Of a DNA stretch of 40,063 nt, positions 32,187 through 40,063 are shown piece after piece. The notes under the pieces are model-generated. The model was not told the DNA's origin and made no database searches. It worked only from the letters and a program-made list of their open reading frames with translations. The DNA comes from Phycisphaerales bacterium UBA2402 (GTDB lineage: Bacteria > Planctomycetota > Phycisphaerae > Phycisphaerales > UBA1924), in NCBI GenBank assembly GCA_002343715.1, contig DDSA01000128.1, positions 1 through 40,063 on the forward strand. The letters are read 5' to 3'. Both the position numbers and the translations under genes were made by a program. The stretch's first letter is position 1. Each line of letters starts with the position of its first letter.

Positions 32187-34328
32187 TTACTCGCCGGTGT
32201 CGAGGACAGCCATGAAGGCCTCTTGCGGGATGTTCACGCTGCCAACGCTCTTCATCCGCTTCTTGCCTTCTTTCTGTTTCTCGAGGAGCTTGCGCTTGCG
32301 TGAGACGTCACCGCCGTAGCACTTGGCCAGCACGTCCTTGCGGAAGGCCTTGATCGTTTCGCGGGCGATGACCTTGCCCCCGATGGCGGCCTGCAGGGGT
32401 ATCTCGAACTGGTGGCGGGGGATCTGCTCGCGGAGTTTGACGAGCAAGGCCCGGCCTCGCTGCTCGGCCTTCTCTCGGTGGCAGATGACCGAGAGAGCCT
32501 CAACCGGGTCGCCGTTGACCAGGATATCCATTTTCACCAGATGATCCGCCCGGTAGTTGATGACCTCATAATCCATCGTGCCGTAGCCGCTGGTCAAGCC
32601 CTTCATCTTGTCGAAAAAGTCGTAGATGATCTCGGCCAGGGGCATCTCGAACTGGAGCAGGTCGCGCGTCGGAGAGACGAAACTCTGGCTCTTGTACAGC
32701 CCGCGGCGATCGAGGCACAACTTCATGATGTCCCCGATCTTCTCCTTTGGGATCATCAGGTCCACACGGCAGATCGGCTCTCGCATCTCCACGATCAGGC
32801 TGTTGTTGGGCAGTTCCGCGGGGTTATGGACTTCGACAAGTACATGTCCATCAGGAATATTGAACTTCCGCCGGTACTCCGCCTCGGCCTTGGCCGCGGC
32901 GGCCATCGCGGCGGCCTTTGTTCCCGGTGCCGGGGCCGGCCCGCTGACGGGGCTTGGTGGAGTTTCGGTGAGCGAAAGTCCGGAACCGGCGAGCGAGCCC
33001 ACACCGCTGGCGGGATCAACCTTCTTGAGCACCTGACCAGACGGGGAAACGATGTCCTCGGTGGAGCGGCACAGAATTTGGTAGGAGACGGTCGGAGCGG
33101 TCTGAACGATCTCCACGCCGCCCTCTCGCTCCAGGCGTTCCTGGATGATGTCCATGTGCAGCAGGCCGAGAAACCCGCATCGAAAACCAAAACCGAGCGC
33201 CTCGCTGTGCACGGGCGCGAATGTAAAGGAAGAGTCGTTGAGGCTGAGTTTTTCGACCGCTTCGCGCAAGTCCTCAAAATCTGTGCTCTCGCCGTCCTCG
33301 GTGGTCGCGGGGTAAAAGTCGCAAAAGACCATCTGTCGCGGGGGCTGATAGCCGGTCAGCGCTTCAGGGGCCGGTTGATGCTCCAGCGTGACGGTGTCGC
33401 CGATGCGGACATCCTTGAGCGTGCGGATCGCCGCGACAACATAGCCGGTCTCACCCGGGCCGAGTTCCTTGACCCGCACCGGCTTGGGAGTCATCTTGCC
33501 GATGTCGCTCACGAGGAAAGTGCGCTGCGTGCCCATCATGCGGATCTTGTCGCCCACGCGAAGAACGCCGTCGAAGACGCGGCAGTAGATGACCACGCCC
33601 CTGTAATCGTCGTACACCGCATCGAAGATGAGCGCCCGCAACTGGTCCATCACCGGCTTGCGTGGCGCTGGCAGCCGGTCGCAGATCGCGGCCAGCAGTT
33701 CCTTGATGCCCTGACCTGTCTTGGCCGAGACCAGGAGGCAGTCCTCGGCTGGAAATCCGAGGGTCTGCTCAATCTCGTCGGCGACTTCATCCGGGCGCGC
33801 GCCGGGAAGGTCGATCTTGTTGATGACGGGGATGATCGTGAGGTCTTCGTTCACCGCGAGATAGGCATTGACCAGCGTCTGTGCCTGCACTCCTTGCGTG
33901 CTGTCCACCACGAGGATCGCCCCCTCGCAGGCCTTGAGTGCCCGGCTAACCTCGTAGTTGAAGTCCACGTGCCCCGGCGTGTCGATGAAGTTCATCATGT
34001 ACAACTCGCCGTGGTCCGCCGCGGCACCCCGGGCGGCCTTGTGCGAACCGTCATCGCCCACCGGGGCCTCGTACTCGGACTCCAGGTCGTCGGAGGTCGC
34101 CCCGGGCTTGTGCCGGTGCATCACCGTCACGGCCGATGCCTTGATCGTGATGCCCCGTTCGCGCTCAAGGTCCATCGAATCCAGTATCTGCTCACGGGCT
34201 TCACGCTCGCTCACCGCGTTGGTTGCCTGAAGAAGCCGGTCGGCCAGGGTGCTCTTGCCGTGGTCGATGTGCGCAATGATGCTGAAGTTGCGGATGCGCG
34301 GAGTAGTGTTTGGGGGCTGGTCGGCCAT
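32187..34328 (-). CDS. lepA: Elongation factor 4 (LepA) with two insertions
   Basis: LepA is a ribosome-binding GTPase that acts during translation and initiation. The 713-residue protein has the P-loop AHIDHGKST (19-27), ERERGITIK, FIDTPGHVDF, VINKIDLP, and the LepA-specific C-terminal domain (GYGTMDYEVI, AIGGKVIARETIKAFRKDVLAKCYGGDVSRKRKLL). Usual LepA proteins have about 600 residues. One insertion of about 35 residues lies between the switch I strand and DTPG (about 70-107). A second of about 75 residues (about 421-495) is rich in Ala, Pro and Ser and lies in the region between IVQTAPTVSYQ and VEVHNPAELP. Both keep the frame, so they look like real lineage features. No good ribosome site was seen before the ATG at 34328. 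Confidence 0.96.
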   Translation of the reverse strand: MADQPPNTTPRIRNFSIIAHIDHGKSTLADRLLQATNAVSEREAREQILDSMDLERERGITIKASAVTVMHRHKPGATSDDLESEYEAPVGDDGSHKAARGAAADHGELYMMNFIDTPGHVDFNYEVSRALKACEGAILVVDSTQGVQAQTLVNAYLAVNEDLTIIPVINKIDLPGARPDEVADEIEQTLGFPAEDCLLVSAKTGQGIKELLAAICDRLPAPRKPVMDQLRALIFDAVYDDYRGVVIYCRVFDGVLRVGDKIRMMGTQRTFLVSDIGKMTPKPVRVKELGPGETGYVVAAIRTLKDVRIGDTVTLEHQPAPEALTGYQPPRQMVFCDFYPATTEDGESTDFEDLREAVEKLSLNDSSFTFAPVHSEALGFGFRCGFLGLLHMDIIQERLEREGGVEIVQTAPTVSYQILCRSTEDIVSPSGQVLKKVDPASGVGSLAGSGLSLTETPPSPVSGPAPAPGTKAAAMAAAAKAEAEYRRKFNIPDGHVLVEVHNPAELPNNSLIVEMREPICRVDLMIPKEKIGDIMKLCLDRRGLYKSQSFVSPTRDLLQFEMPLAEIIYDFFDKMKGLTSGYGTMDYEVINYRADHLVKMDILVNGDPVEALSVICHREKAEQRGRALLVKLREQIPRHQFEIPLQAAIGGKVIARETIKAFRKDVLAKCYGGDVSRKRKLLEKQKEGKKRMKSVGSVNIPQEAFMAVLDTGE

Positions 34329-34471
34329 GTAGCAGATTGTAGGGAGTTGGGAGAAAAGACAGTGGAATGCTCCCGAATCGGGATCGCTGAGAGAAGAATG
34401 AGCAACAAGAGCGCTCTGGTCCGGCGGTTGGAGGGGTGTCGGCCTTTTCGACGAGTTCGGTGGAGCGGAAC

Positions 34472-35752
34472 TCAGGACTCCCTCGTGGACTCCTTCAGCC
34501 GTATCAGCACGGCCACATGATTGAGGTTCGTGCCCGTGGGCGGCACGCGGATCAACGCCCCGACCCGATCGAGAGCACGGTGGCTGTCGTGTGCCGACAA
34601 CGCCTCGGAAGGATTGATGCCGGTGTGCCTCATCGCGTCGGCAGTTTTCCCGGTGATGAACGCACCGGCAGCATCCGTGGGACCATCTCGCCCATCGGTG
34701 GAGAACGTCAGCAGTGCGTACGGTCGGCGTTGCAGAAGGATCGCGGCGGCGAGGGCAAACTCCTGGCTCGGCCCTCCGAGCCCTCGTGCTTTCCCAACGG
34801 TCACGGTTGTTTCACCCCCGATCACACACGCATCAGCACGATGCGCCGACATCGCCCCGCGACAGAACTCGTTTGCTGCGAGTCGTGCTTCGCCCGTGAT
34901 ACCGGTACGCATCTCCACGATCCAACCCTTTCGCCGCAGATGCCTTGCGATGGCCTGTGTTACCATGGCATTGCTGGCGATGATGGTGTTCTTGACGTGT
35001 TTGAAGCAGGGATCACCGGGCTTCGGAGTGTCCGTGCCTGGTTCGCGGCGGCAGCGACGGAGAAAGTCCGTGATTCGAGGAACCGCTGTGAGAAGGCCGC
35101 GGCGTCTAAGGACCTTGAACGCGTCCGCGGACGTCGTCGGATCAGGTGCCGTTGGTCCAGATCCGATGACATCGAGACGATCTCCGATCACGTCCGAAAG
35201 AATGAACGCGCGAACAGGGCAGGCGGCCATCGCGGCGAGTCGTCCTCCCTTGAGTTGCTCGATGTGCTTGCGGACGGTATTGAGTTCCTCGATCGTCGCG
35301 CCGTGTTTCTGCAAAAGCCGCGTGACACGGGCCAGGTCCCGGACGGTGACGCCAGGTGCGGGCAGCGACAGGTGCGCCGAAGCACCGCCGGAGAGCAGGA
35401 CAAGCAGCTCGTCATGCGGGCCGAGCGTGGTGAGCACCTTCCGAATCGCTTGAGCGGCGCGGGCGTTTCGTGCGGTCGGGTAGGGGTGATCGCAGGGCCA
35501 AACCTCGGTCCTGGGAAGCCGGACAGCGGCGAGTTCTGGTGGTGCCGTGACCAGTGCCGCGTCATAACGATTCCGTACCAACCGGACTGCCTGACGCACC
35601 ATGGCGATCGAGGCCTTGCCTGCCGAGAGGATCACACGGCGATTTTCCGGCTCCGGGGATTGAATCCATCCGACTCGCAACGCCGCGGCGGGATCCGCAG
35701 CGCGAAGGGCGACGGTGATCAGTTCGCGGGCGAGGGCAGGGAGGGCGGGCAT
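34472..35752 (-). CDS. Glycerate 2-kinase (class II, MOFRL family)
   Basis: This enzyme of about 426 residues phosphorylates D-glycerate to 2-phosphoglycerate. Family landmarks are VILSAGKASIAMVRQA (substrate-binding Lys), LLSGGASAHLSLPAPGVT, the SDVIGDRLDVIGSGPTAPDPT stretch, GGETTVTVGKARGLGGPSQEFAL, STDGRDGPTDAAGAF, and the closing PTGTNLNHVAVL typical of the MOFRL domain. The start is uncertain: the ATG at 35752 gives MPALPALAREL, while an in-frame TTG at 35797 would add 15 residues; neither has a clear ribosome site. It is divergent from the DUF4190 gene. The 143-base gap to lepA holds only a small TCCC-GATTC-GGGA hairpin. Confidence 0.9.
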   Translation of the reverse strand: MPALPALARELITVALRAADPAAALRVGWIQSPEPENRRVILSAGKASIAMVRQAVRLVRNRYDAALVTAPPELAAVRLPRTEVWPCDHPYPTARNARAAQAIRKVLTTLGPHDELLVLLSGGASAHLSLPAPGVTVRDLARVTRLLQKHGATIEELNTVRKHIEQLKGGRLAAMAACPVRAFILSDVIGDRLDVIGSGPTAPDPTTSADAFKVLRRRGLLTAVPRITDFLRRCRREPGTDTPKPGDPCFKHVKNTIIASNAMVTQAIARHLRRKGWIVEMRTGITGEARLAANEFCRGAMSAHRADACVIGGETTVTVGKARGLGGPSQEFALAAAILLQRRPYALLTFSTDGRDGPTDAAGAFITGKTADAMRHTGINPSEALSAHDSHRALDRVGALIRVPPTGTNLNHVAVLIRLKESTRES

Positions 35753-35869
35753 CGCGGGTGATGCTACTCGGCGTGCTGGGCCATGGGAGTCACTCAATCA
35801 AAGAGTTGGTATCAGGTTGATTCGGCGCATGGGCCGTGTTACATTCCGTTTCACTCTCCAGGAGGCACC

Positions 35870-36196
35870 ATGACACAGGCCCCATCCATTCCAAGCGGCG
35901 ACACAAACTCCCGGAGACTCCCGCCGCACCGCGGCGCGGTGATTCTCGTGCTCGGGATCATCAGCCTTGTGCTCTGCTCGCTCTGCGGGGTCTTCGCATG
36001 GGTGATGGGCAATCGCGATTTGTCCGAAATGCAAAGCGGTCAGATGGATCCCTCGGGTCAGGGTCTGACGCAGGCGGGACGGGTGCTGGGCATCATCGGT
36101 ACGTGTCTGCTCGTGATCCAATGCCTTTTTGGAGTTGTATACGCGCTCATGGCCATCGGTCTGATCGCTGGGGCGGCCGGCGGGGCGGTGAGGTGA
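35870..36196 (+). CDS. DUF4190 small membrane protein
   Basis: This 108-residue protein has two membrane segments around a short loop. GAVILVLGIISLVLCSLCGVFAWVMGNRDLSEM and GRVLGIIGTCLLVIQCLF are the DUF4190 pattern. No function is established for the family. The start at 35870 is well supported by AGGAGG (35860-35865). An upstream in-frame ATG-like start at 35783 lies in the divergent promoter region. The stop overlaps the start of the following DUF2752 gene (GTGA), so the two are almost certainly cotranslated. Confidence 0.88.
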   Translation: MTQAPSIPSGDTNSRRLPPHRGAVILVLGIISLVLCSLCGVFAWVMGNRDLSEMQSGQMDPSGQGLTQAGRVLGIIGTCLLVIQCLFGVVYALMAIGLIAGAAGGAVR

Positions 36197-36606
36197 GTGA
36201 GCCGGATGCCCGTTCTCGATCGGGCTGGTCAAGCCCGGCTGTGGTGCTTGTGGGCCTGTGGCTTGTGCTTACGGGCGTTTCGGCGGTCGTGTTTTTCATG
36301 ACCGGGAGTCATGTTTCCACCTGCCTCTTCCGGGCCGCAACCGGCTATCCGTGCGCCGCGTGCGGGGGCACCCGGGCGGGATTGAGCCTTGTGCGGGGCG
36401 ATCTCTCCGGTGCGTGGTCCTTCAACCCCGCCGCCACAATCGTGCTGATCACGTCGCCGCTGATCGGAGTGTGGGTTTGGCGTGGTCGGCGGCCTGTTGC
36501 CGCATGGATTCGTGCGTTGCTCTGGGCGTTGGTGCCCACGGGGCTGGCCATCAACTGGTGGTACGTGATCACGCATCTCCCGATGCTGGAGCGAGTCGGC
36601 CAGTGA
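36193..36606 (+). CDS. DUF2752 membrane protein
   Basis: This 137-residue protein starts at a GTG that overlaps the DUF4190 stop. It has a first membrane segment, then TCLFRAATGYPCAACGGTRA, the DUF2752 signature with C54 and C57 in a CxxCG(G)TR motif. The RGDLSGAWSFNPAA segment and two more membrane segments follow. The paired Cys could bind a metal or be redox active. The family has no proven role. The pairing with a DUF4190 gene suggests they act together in the membrane. Its stop codon lies one base from that of the convergent aminotransferase. Confidence 0.87.
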   Translation: MSEPDARSRSGWSSPAVVLVGLWLVLTGVSAVVFFMTGSHVSTCLFRAATGYPCAACGGTRAGLSLVRGDLSGAWSFNPAATIVLITSPLIGVWVWRGRRPVAAWIRALLWALVPTGLAINWWYVITHLPMLERVGQ

Positions 36607-36607
36607 T

Positions 36608-37825
36608 TCATACTGGACGCAGAGCGCTCAGGCGGAGCACGGCCTCTTCAATCGTCTCGCGTTTTTTACAGAACGCGAATCGCGCGAGGGGGCGTCCCAA
36701 CTCCCTTCGGTTGTAGAAACCGCTGGGCGGAATCGCCGCGACACCGATCTTTTCGATCAGGTGCGAGACAAAGGCACGATCATCGGTGAATCCCAGGGGC
36801 GTGTGATCGGCCATCAGGAAGTATGTCGAATGCGATGGGTAGACCCGCAGCCCGGCCCGCGAGAGTGCTTCGCTCAGCACGTCACGATTCGAAGCGAAGA
36901 GGGATCGAAGTTGGGCGCAATACTCACCCGGCTCGCGGATAGCCGCCGCGGCCCCGTGCTGCAGGGGCGTAGCGGTGGAGAAAGTCATGTACTGGTGGCA
37001 GGCGCGGACGCCCGCCGTCAGGTGTTCGGGAGCGATCGCCCACCCGACTTTCCAGCCTGTGAGGCTGAACGTCTTGCCCATGCTGCTCAGCGTGATTGTT
37101 CTGTCCCACATGCCCGGCAGTGTGGCCATGGAGATGTGAGGCAACGTCGGTTCGTACACCAGGTGCTCGTAGACCTCATCGGTGATGGCGATGGCATCAT
37201 GTTCTCCGCAAAGGCCGGCGATCAACTCGAGTTCGGCCCGCGTAAAAACCTTGCCGGTCGGGTTGTGGGGCGTGTTCACCATGATGGCCCTGGTGCGGGG
37301 GGTGAACGCCGCGCGTAACTCGGCCTCATCGAACCAGAAGGCACCGCGTCCGTCGCGAGGCGGATGAAGGGCCACAAACCGCGGCACGGCCCCGGCCATC
37401 GCCGCGCCCGCCGTGTAAAAATCAAAGTACGGCTCGAAGAAGATCACCTCATCCCCGGGGTTGAGGATGCCAACCAGAGTGTTGATGATGGCCTCGGAAC
37501 AGCCGCTCGTGACCGTGACATGGGCATCGGGGTCAAGCGGAGCGAGGCCCCGTTTGCTCCATGAATCGGCGATGGCACGGTTGAGTTCGGGCACGCCCGA
37601 CATGCGGGCGTACTGGCCGTGACCGGCCCGGATCGCCTCGATCGCGGCGAGCTTGGCGACTTCGGGGCCGTCAAAGTCAGGGAAGCCTTGCGAGAGATTC
37701 ACCGCCCGGTGCTGGTTGGCCAGGCGGGTCATCTCGGCGAAGATGGAAGCGCCGAAGGGAACGAAGCGGTCTGCGATGCGAGGGGGGGTAGGCATGCGGG
37801 TTGTGTGCGTGATGTTGTTCAGCAT
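36608..37825 (-). CDS. Class I/II PLP-dependent aminotransferase
   Basis: This 405-residue fold-type I aminotransferase is close in pattern to methionine/kynurenine aminotransferases (YbdL/KAT group): NLSQGFPDFDGP, GQYARMSGVPELNRAIA, VTSGCSEAI, NTPHNPTGKVF, DEVYEHLVY, and SSMGKTFSLTGWKVGWA with the PLP lysine at about K251. It would transfer the amino group of methionine, glutamine or aromatic amino acids to a keto acid; the substrate cannot be fixed from sequence. The start at 37825 overlaps the thiF-like stop by 7 bases, which suggests coupling. A later ATG at 37795 is also possible. Confidence 0.93.
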   Translation of the reverse strand: MLNNITHTTRMPTPPRIADRFVPFGASIFAEMTRLANQHRAVNLSQGFPDFDGPEVAKLAAIEAIRAGHGQYARMSGVPELNRAIADSWSKRGLAPLDPDAHVTVTSGCSEAIINTLVGILNPGDEVIFFEPYFDFYTAGAAMAGAVPRFVALHPPRDGRGAFWFDEAELRAAFTPRTRAIMVNTPHNPTGKVFTRAELELIAGLCGEHDAIAITDEVYEHLVYEPTLPHISMATLPGMWDRTITLSSMGKTFSLTGWKVGWAIAPEHLTAGVRACHQYMTFSTATPLQHGAAAAIREPGEYCAQLRSLFASNRDVLSEALSRAGLRVYPSHSTYFLMADHTPLGFTDDRAFVSHLIEKIGVAAIPPSGFYNRRELGRPLARFAFCKKRETIEEAVLRLSALRPV

Positions 37826-38901
37826 CCGACGTAGCGAGCATAGAGCGTGCGGGCGTCGGCTGGTTCGGTGATGCCCCGGAACAAGGCTCTCCCGTCAGCG
37901 AAGAGGCTCATTTCCATAGGCCCGTGAGTATCTCGAAGTCTTGCCCGCAGCATGAACGGGGAGACGGTCACCTCGGCCATGGGGCGAAGGCGCTGGGCGA
38001 TCAGCGGCAGGTCGATCGTGCGGGCATCGTGCGGCCAGTGCTGCAGCGAGCCTGCCCCGCAGAGTGTTGTCGTGTCGTCCGCGGCACGTGAAAGAAACTC
38101 GAAGTGACGCATGTCGCAGCAGGGGCAGCCCGTCTGTCGAGAAAGCCGTATTCGACGCTGCTCACCCGTCCACACGTCTGTATCGATCAGGAAGGGTTCG
38201 GGACTTTCACCTACGAGCAGTCGCAGGGCCGCCGCTGCTTGCAGCGCCGCCGCGGCCTGCACCGCCGGGCCGAGAACGCCGGCTGTGTCGCACGTTGGCT
38301 GAGTGCCTGGCGCGGGCGGATCTGGAAAGATGCACCGCAAACACGGTCCACCGGGTGTGAAGGCGGCTGTCATCGCCCGACACATAATCACGCCCGCGTA
38401 GAAGTATGCGCAGCCACGCGTGACCGCGATATCGTTGAGCAAGTACCGAGTCTCAAAGTTGTCCGTGCCGTCGAGGAGCAGAGGCGCAGTCTGATCGGGA
38501 GCGGGCAAGAAGTCCGCCCAGTTGCGGGCAGAAAAGTCGGCTACAAATGGACGGACAACGATGGAGGAGTTGATCGCCGCGAGCCGACGCGACGCCGCGA
38601 GGGCCTTGGGCACGCGATCCGCCGCATCAGCCTCGGAGAAAAGGCATTGGCGCTGTAGATTCGTGAGATCAACGACATCTCGATCAAGAAGCGTGAGCGT
38701 GCCGACGCCCGCACGGGCAAGAAGTTCAGCCACGGCGCAGCCGAGTGCGCCAACACCGATGATGATCGCGTGTCCGGCCCCGATGCGGGCCGCTCCGGTG
38801 GTGCCTATCCCGGGCACGATCGTCTGGCGGTGGTAACGATTCGGTACGGGCTGGGAGGGCGGCGTCTGCAAGCCTCGAACTGTAGTTTCACATGTGAACA
38901 C
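37819..38901 (-). CDS. ThiF/MoeB family E1-like adenylyltransferase
   Basis: This 360-residue protein activates the C-terminus of a ubiquitin-like sulfur carrier such as ThiS or MoaD. It has YHRQTIVPGIG, the nucleotide loop GVGALG (49-54), DRDVVDLTNLQRQCLF, TDNFETRYLLND, zinc ligands CLRC (187-190) and CPCC (259-262), and a Cys at 204 in PTCDTAGVLGP. The C-terminal extension ends with FADGRALFRGITEPADARTLYARYVG, a tail typical of ThiF-type enzymes, which points to thiamine synthesis. No thiS or moaD lies in the window. The start is doubtful: the GTG at 38901 has GGAG only one base away, and a TTG some ten codons later is an alternative. Confidence 0.92.
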   Translation of the reverse strand: MFTCETTVRGLQTPPSQPVPNRYHRQTIVPGIGTTGAARIGAGHAIIIGVGALGCAVAELLARAGVGTLTLLDRDVVDLTNLQRQCLFSEADAADRVPKALAASRRLAAINSSIVVRPFVADFSARNWADFLPAPDQTAPLLLDGTDNFETRYLLNDIAVTRGCAYFYAGVIMCRAMTAAFTPGGPCLRCIFPDPPAPGTQPTCDTAGVLGPAVQAAAALQAAAALRLLVGESPEPFLIDTDVWTGEQRRIRLSRQTGCPCCDMRHFEFLSRAADDTTTLCGAGSLQHWPHDARTIDLPLIAQRLRPMAEVTVSPFMLRARLRDTHGPMEMSLFADGRALFRGITEPADARTLYARYVGC

Positions 38902-39050
38902 TCCGATTGGTCACCGCGGTTTGCCGGTCCACCCCCCCAGATTGACTTTCTTTCGGTGGTCCGAGGTGATCGCGGGCGGGAAGAAGACCGAATCTGAGTT
39001 GACCACCATACAACCCGTATGAAGTCTCGGAGAACATGGAGCGCCGACAA

Positions 39051-39080
39051 GAAAACAACCCCGGCCGAAGGCCGGGGTTG
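39051..39080 (-). terminator. Rho-independent terminator after rpsG
   Basis: CAACCCCGGCC-TTC-GGCCGGGGTTG forms an 11-base-pair stem and is followed on the minus strand by TTTTCTTG. It lies 26 bases beyond the rpsG stop and should end the ribosomal-protein transcript before the thiF-like gene. Confidence 0.93.
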
Positions 39081-39105
39081 AAGGAAGCGTTGGTTGGAAT
39101 GGTGA

Positions 39106-39603
39106 TTAGTTGGCGAAGTGAGCGAAGGCGCGGTTGGCCTCTGCCATGCGGTGCGTCTGGTCGCGGGTCTGCATGGCCTTGCCCTCGCCGCGAGCGGCGT
39201 TGTAGAGTTCATCGGCCATGCGGCTGGCCATGGGGCGGCCCTTCTCGGAGCGGATGGCCTCGAGCAGCCAGCGGAAGGCCAATGACTGCTGACGCTTCTT
39301 GTTGACCTGCATGGGCACCTGATAGTTGGCGCCGCCGATGCGCTTGCTGCGGACTTCAACGAAGGGCTTCACGTTCTCGATGGCACGGTTGAAGACTTCG
39401 AGGGCTTCCTTCGGGGCCTCGGGGGAGGTTTCCTTGCTCAACTTCTCGTTGATAATACCAAAGGAGTCGTACACGACCCGCTGAGCGACGGATTTCTTTC
39501 CGTCCTGCATGACGCAGTTGATAAATCGGGAAAGCACCCTGTCGCTATAGCGCGGATCAGGACGAAGTTGGGTGGCGGCGGCGGTGAAACTCTTACGGCC
39601 CAT
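39106..39603 (-). CDS. rpsG: 30S ribosomal protein S7
   Basis: S7 is a primary 16S rRNA-binding protein that organises the head of the small subunit. The 165-residue sequence has the family marks RYSDRVLSRFINCVMQDGKKSVA, FNRAIENVKPFVEVRSKRIGGANYQVP, and the C-terminal ASRMADELYNAARGEGKAMQTRDQTHRMAEANRAFAHF. It is a little longer than the E. coli protein core. The start is well supported by AAAGGAG seven bases before the ATG. It follows rpsL in the usual str order but after an unusually long spacer of 282 bases. Confidence 0.98.
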   Translation of the reverse strand: MGRKSFTAAATQLRPDPRYSDRVLSRFINCVMQDGKKSVAQRVVYDSFGIINEKLSKETSPEAPKEALEVFNRAIENVKPFVEVRSKRIGGANYQVPMQVNKKRQQSLAFRWLLEAIRSEKGRPMASRMADELYNAARGEGKAMQTRDQTHRMAEANRAFAHFAN

Positions 39604-39710
39604 ATCAAAACTCCTTTGGCTGTGGGAGGGTTGCTCCCGATCTGTTCACCCCGTTCGGCGGGCAGGCCGGGCGGGATTACTGCCTTGATGGATCATCACT
39701 CTGTTTCAGG

Positions 39711-39762
39711 CTCGGGTTCGAGACCGAGGCACCGTGAGGGTGATTCCCACCAAACTCGGTGG
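39711..39762. other. Hairpins in the rpsL-rpsG spacer
   Basis: Two small hairpins lie in the 282-base spacer: CTCGG-GTTCGAGA-CCGAG (39711-39728) and CCACC-AAACTC-GGTGG (39747-39762). In E. coli, S7 represses its own translation by binding the rpsL-rpsG spacer. A similar role here is possible but not shown. No protein-like small frame was seen in 39604-39885. Confidence 0.3.
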
Positions 39763-39885
39763 ATGAATAAGGGATCACGCGGGGCACCGAATACAACGCG
39801 GGATCCGAGGAAACTGCTTCTCAACTCGGGAACAAGCCTCTTTGATTCATGGGGGCAACGAACACTCACGAACCCCAAGCCTGAC

Positions 39886-40063
39886 TTATCCCTTGCCCTT
39901 CTTCGCGCCGTACTTGCTGCGACCCTGCTTGCGGTTCTCGACACCGAGGCAGTCCAGCGAGCCGCGGACGATGTGGTAACGAACGCCGGGCAGGTCGCGG
40001 ACACGGCCGCCGCGAACAAGGACGATGGAGTGTTCTTGAAGGTTGTGGCCTTCACCGCCGATG
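39886..40063 (-). CDS. rpsL: 30S ribosomal protein S12, 5' end outside window
   Basis: The last 58 codons of S12 are present: [35 protein letters not shown], and the end [15 protein letters not shown] followed by TAA. S12 forms part of the decoding centre. The gene begins beyond the right edge of the window, and rpsG follows on the same strand. Confidence 0.97.
   Translation of the reverse strand, partial: IGGEGHNLQEHSIVLVRGGRVRDLPGVRYHIVRGSLDCLGVENRKQGRSKYGAKKGKG

Noticed and set aside
32412..34520. A 702-codon open frame on the plus strand opposite lepA.
   Set aside because: lepA has clear conserved domains on the other strand. The plus-strand translation is composition-biased and has no family pattern.
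39711..39728. A GTTCGAGA loop with a 5-base stem that looks like a tRNA T-arm.
   Set aside because: The loop has 8 rather than 7 bases, and no anticodon arm, D-arm or acceptor stem was found around it.

Overview
The window is GC-rich, densely packed bacterial chromosome. It holds 34 protein-coding genes, of which the first and last run off the window edges. I saw no tRNA, rRNA, CRISPR array, insertion sequence or phage gene. The gene content fits a planctomycete, perhaps the Phycisphaerae. The pointers are a TPR protein carrying two RNA-polymerase alpha C-terminal domains, a fused CcoN-CcoO cbb3 oxidase subunit, secreted M1 peptidases, a secreted thioredoxin-like protein and paired DUF4190/DUF2752 membrane proteins. 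This assignment is an inference from content; no marker gene was compared.

Layout. 1-4 kb: the end of a SWIM zinc-finger protein, the TPR/alpha-CTD protein, an RMD1/DUF155-type membrane-anchored protein and a secreted CpcT/CpeT-like protein. 4-8.6 kb: two tandem secreted M1 aminopeptidases, the first with C-terminal HEAT-like repeats. 8.7-12.1 kb: a CPBP membrane protease whose 5' end overlaps the divergent trpC, followed by a secreted thioredoxin-fold protein. 12.1-17 kb: an unknown polytopic membrane protein, a YceI protein, a PIG-L deacetylase and a membrane-fused spermidine-synthase-like protein, all on the minus strand.

17.1-26.6 kb is the most coherent unit. An Rrf2-type cysteine-containing regulator lies divergent to a complete cbb3 cytochrome oxidase operon in the order ccoNO fusion, ccoQ, ccoP with a single heme site, ccoG, fixH, a SafE/TauE-like membrane protein, the ccoI copper ATPase, and a 51-codon ccoS. 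Most junctions are ATGA overlaps, so translation is probably coupled. ccoNO, ccoQ and ccoP build the enzyme. CcoG, CcoI, CcoS and FixH (and probably the SafE-like protein) insert metals and assemble it. The Rrf2 protein probably controls it.

26.7-40 kb: a peptide-type ABC transporter pair (an ATPase with an altered Walker A motif and a permease with an insertion), an M42 aminopeptidase, acs, an enlarged lepA, a glycerate 2-kinase, the DUF4190/DUF2752 pair, a class I/II aminotransferase, a ThiF/MoeB E1-like enzyme, and rpsG-rpsL with a strong terminator after rpsG.

No clearly new defence or mobile system is present. The best leads are the double alpha-CTD TPR protein, the Rrf2-cbb3 control region, the ccoI gene without a usual start codon, the Walker A Lys-to-Glu change, and the LepA insertions.
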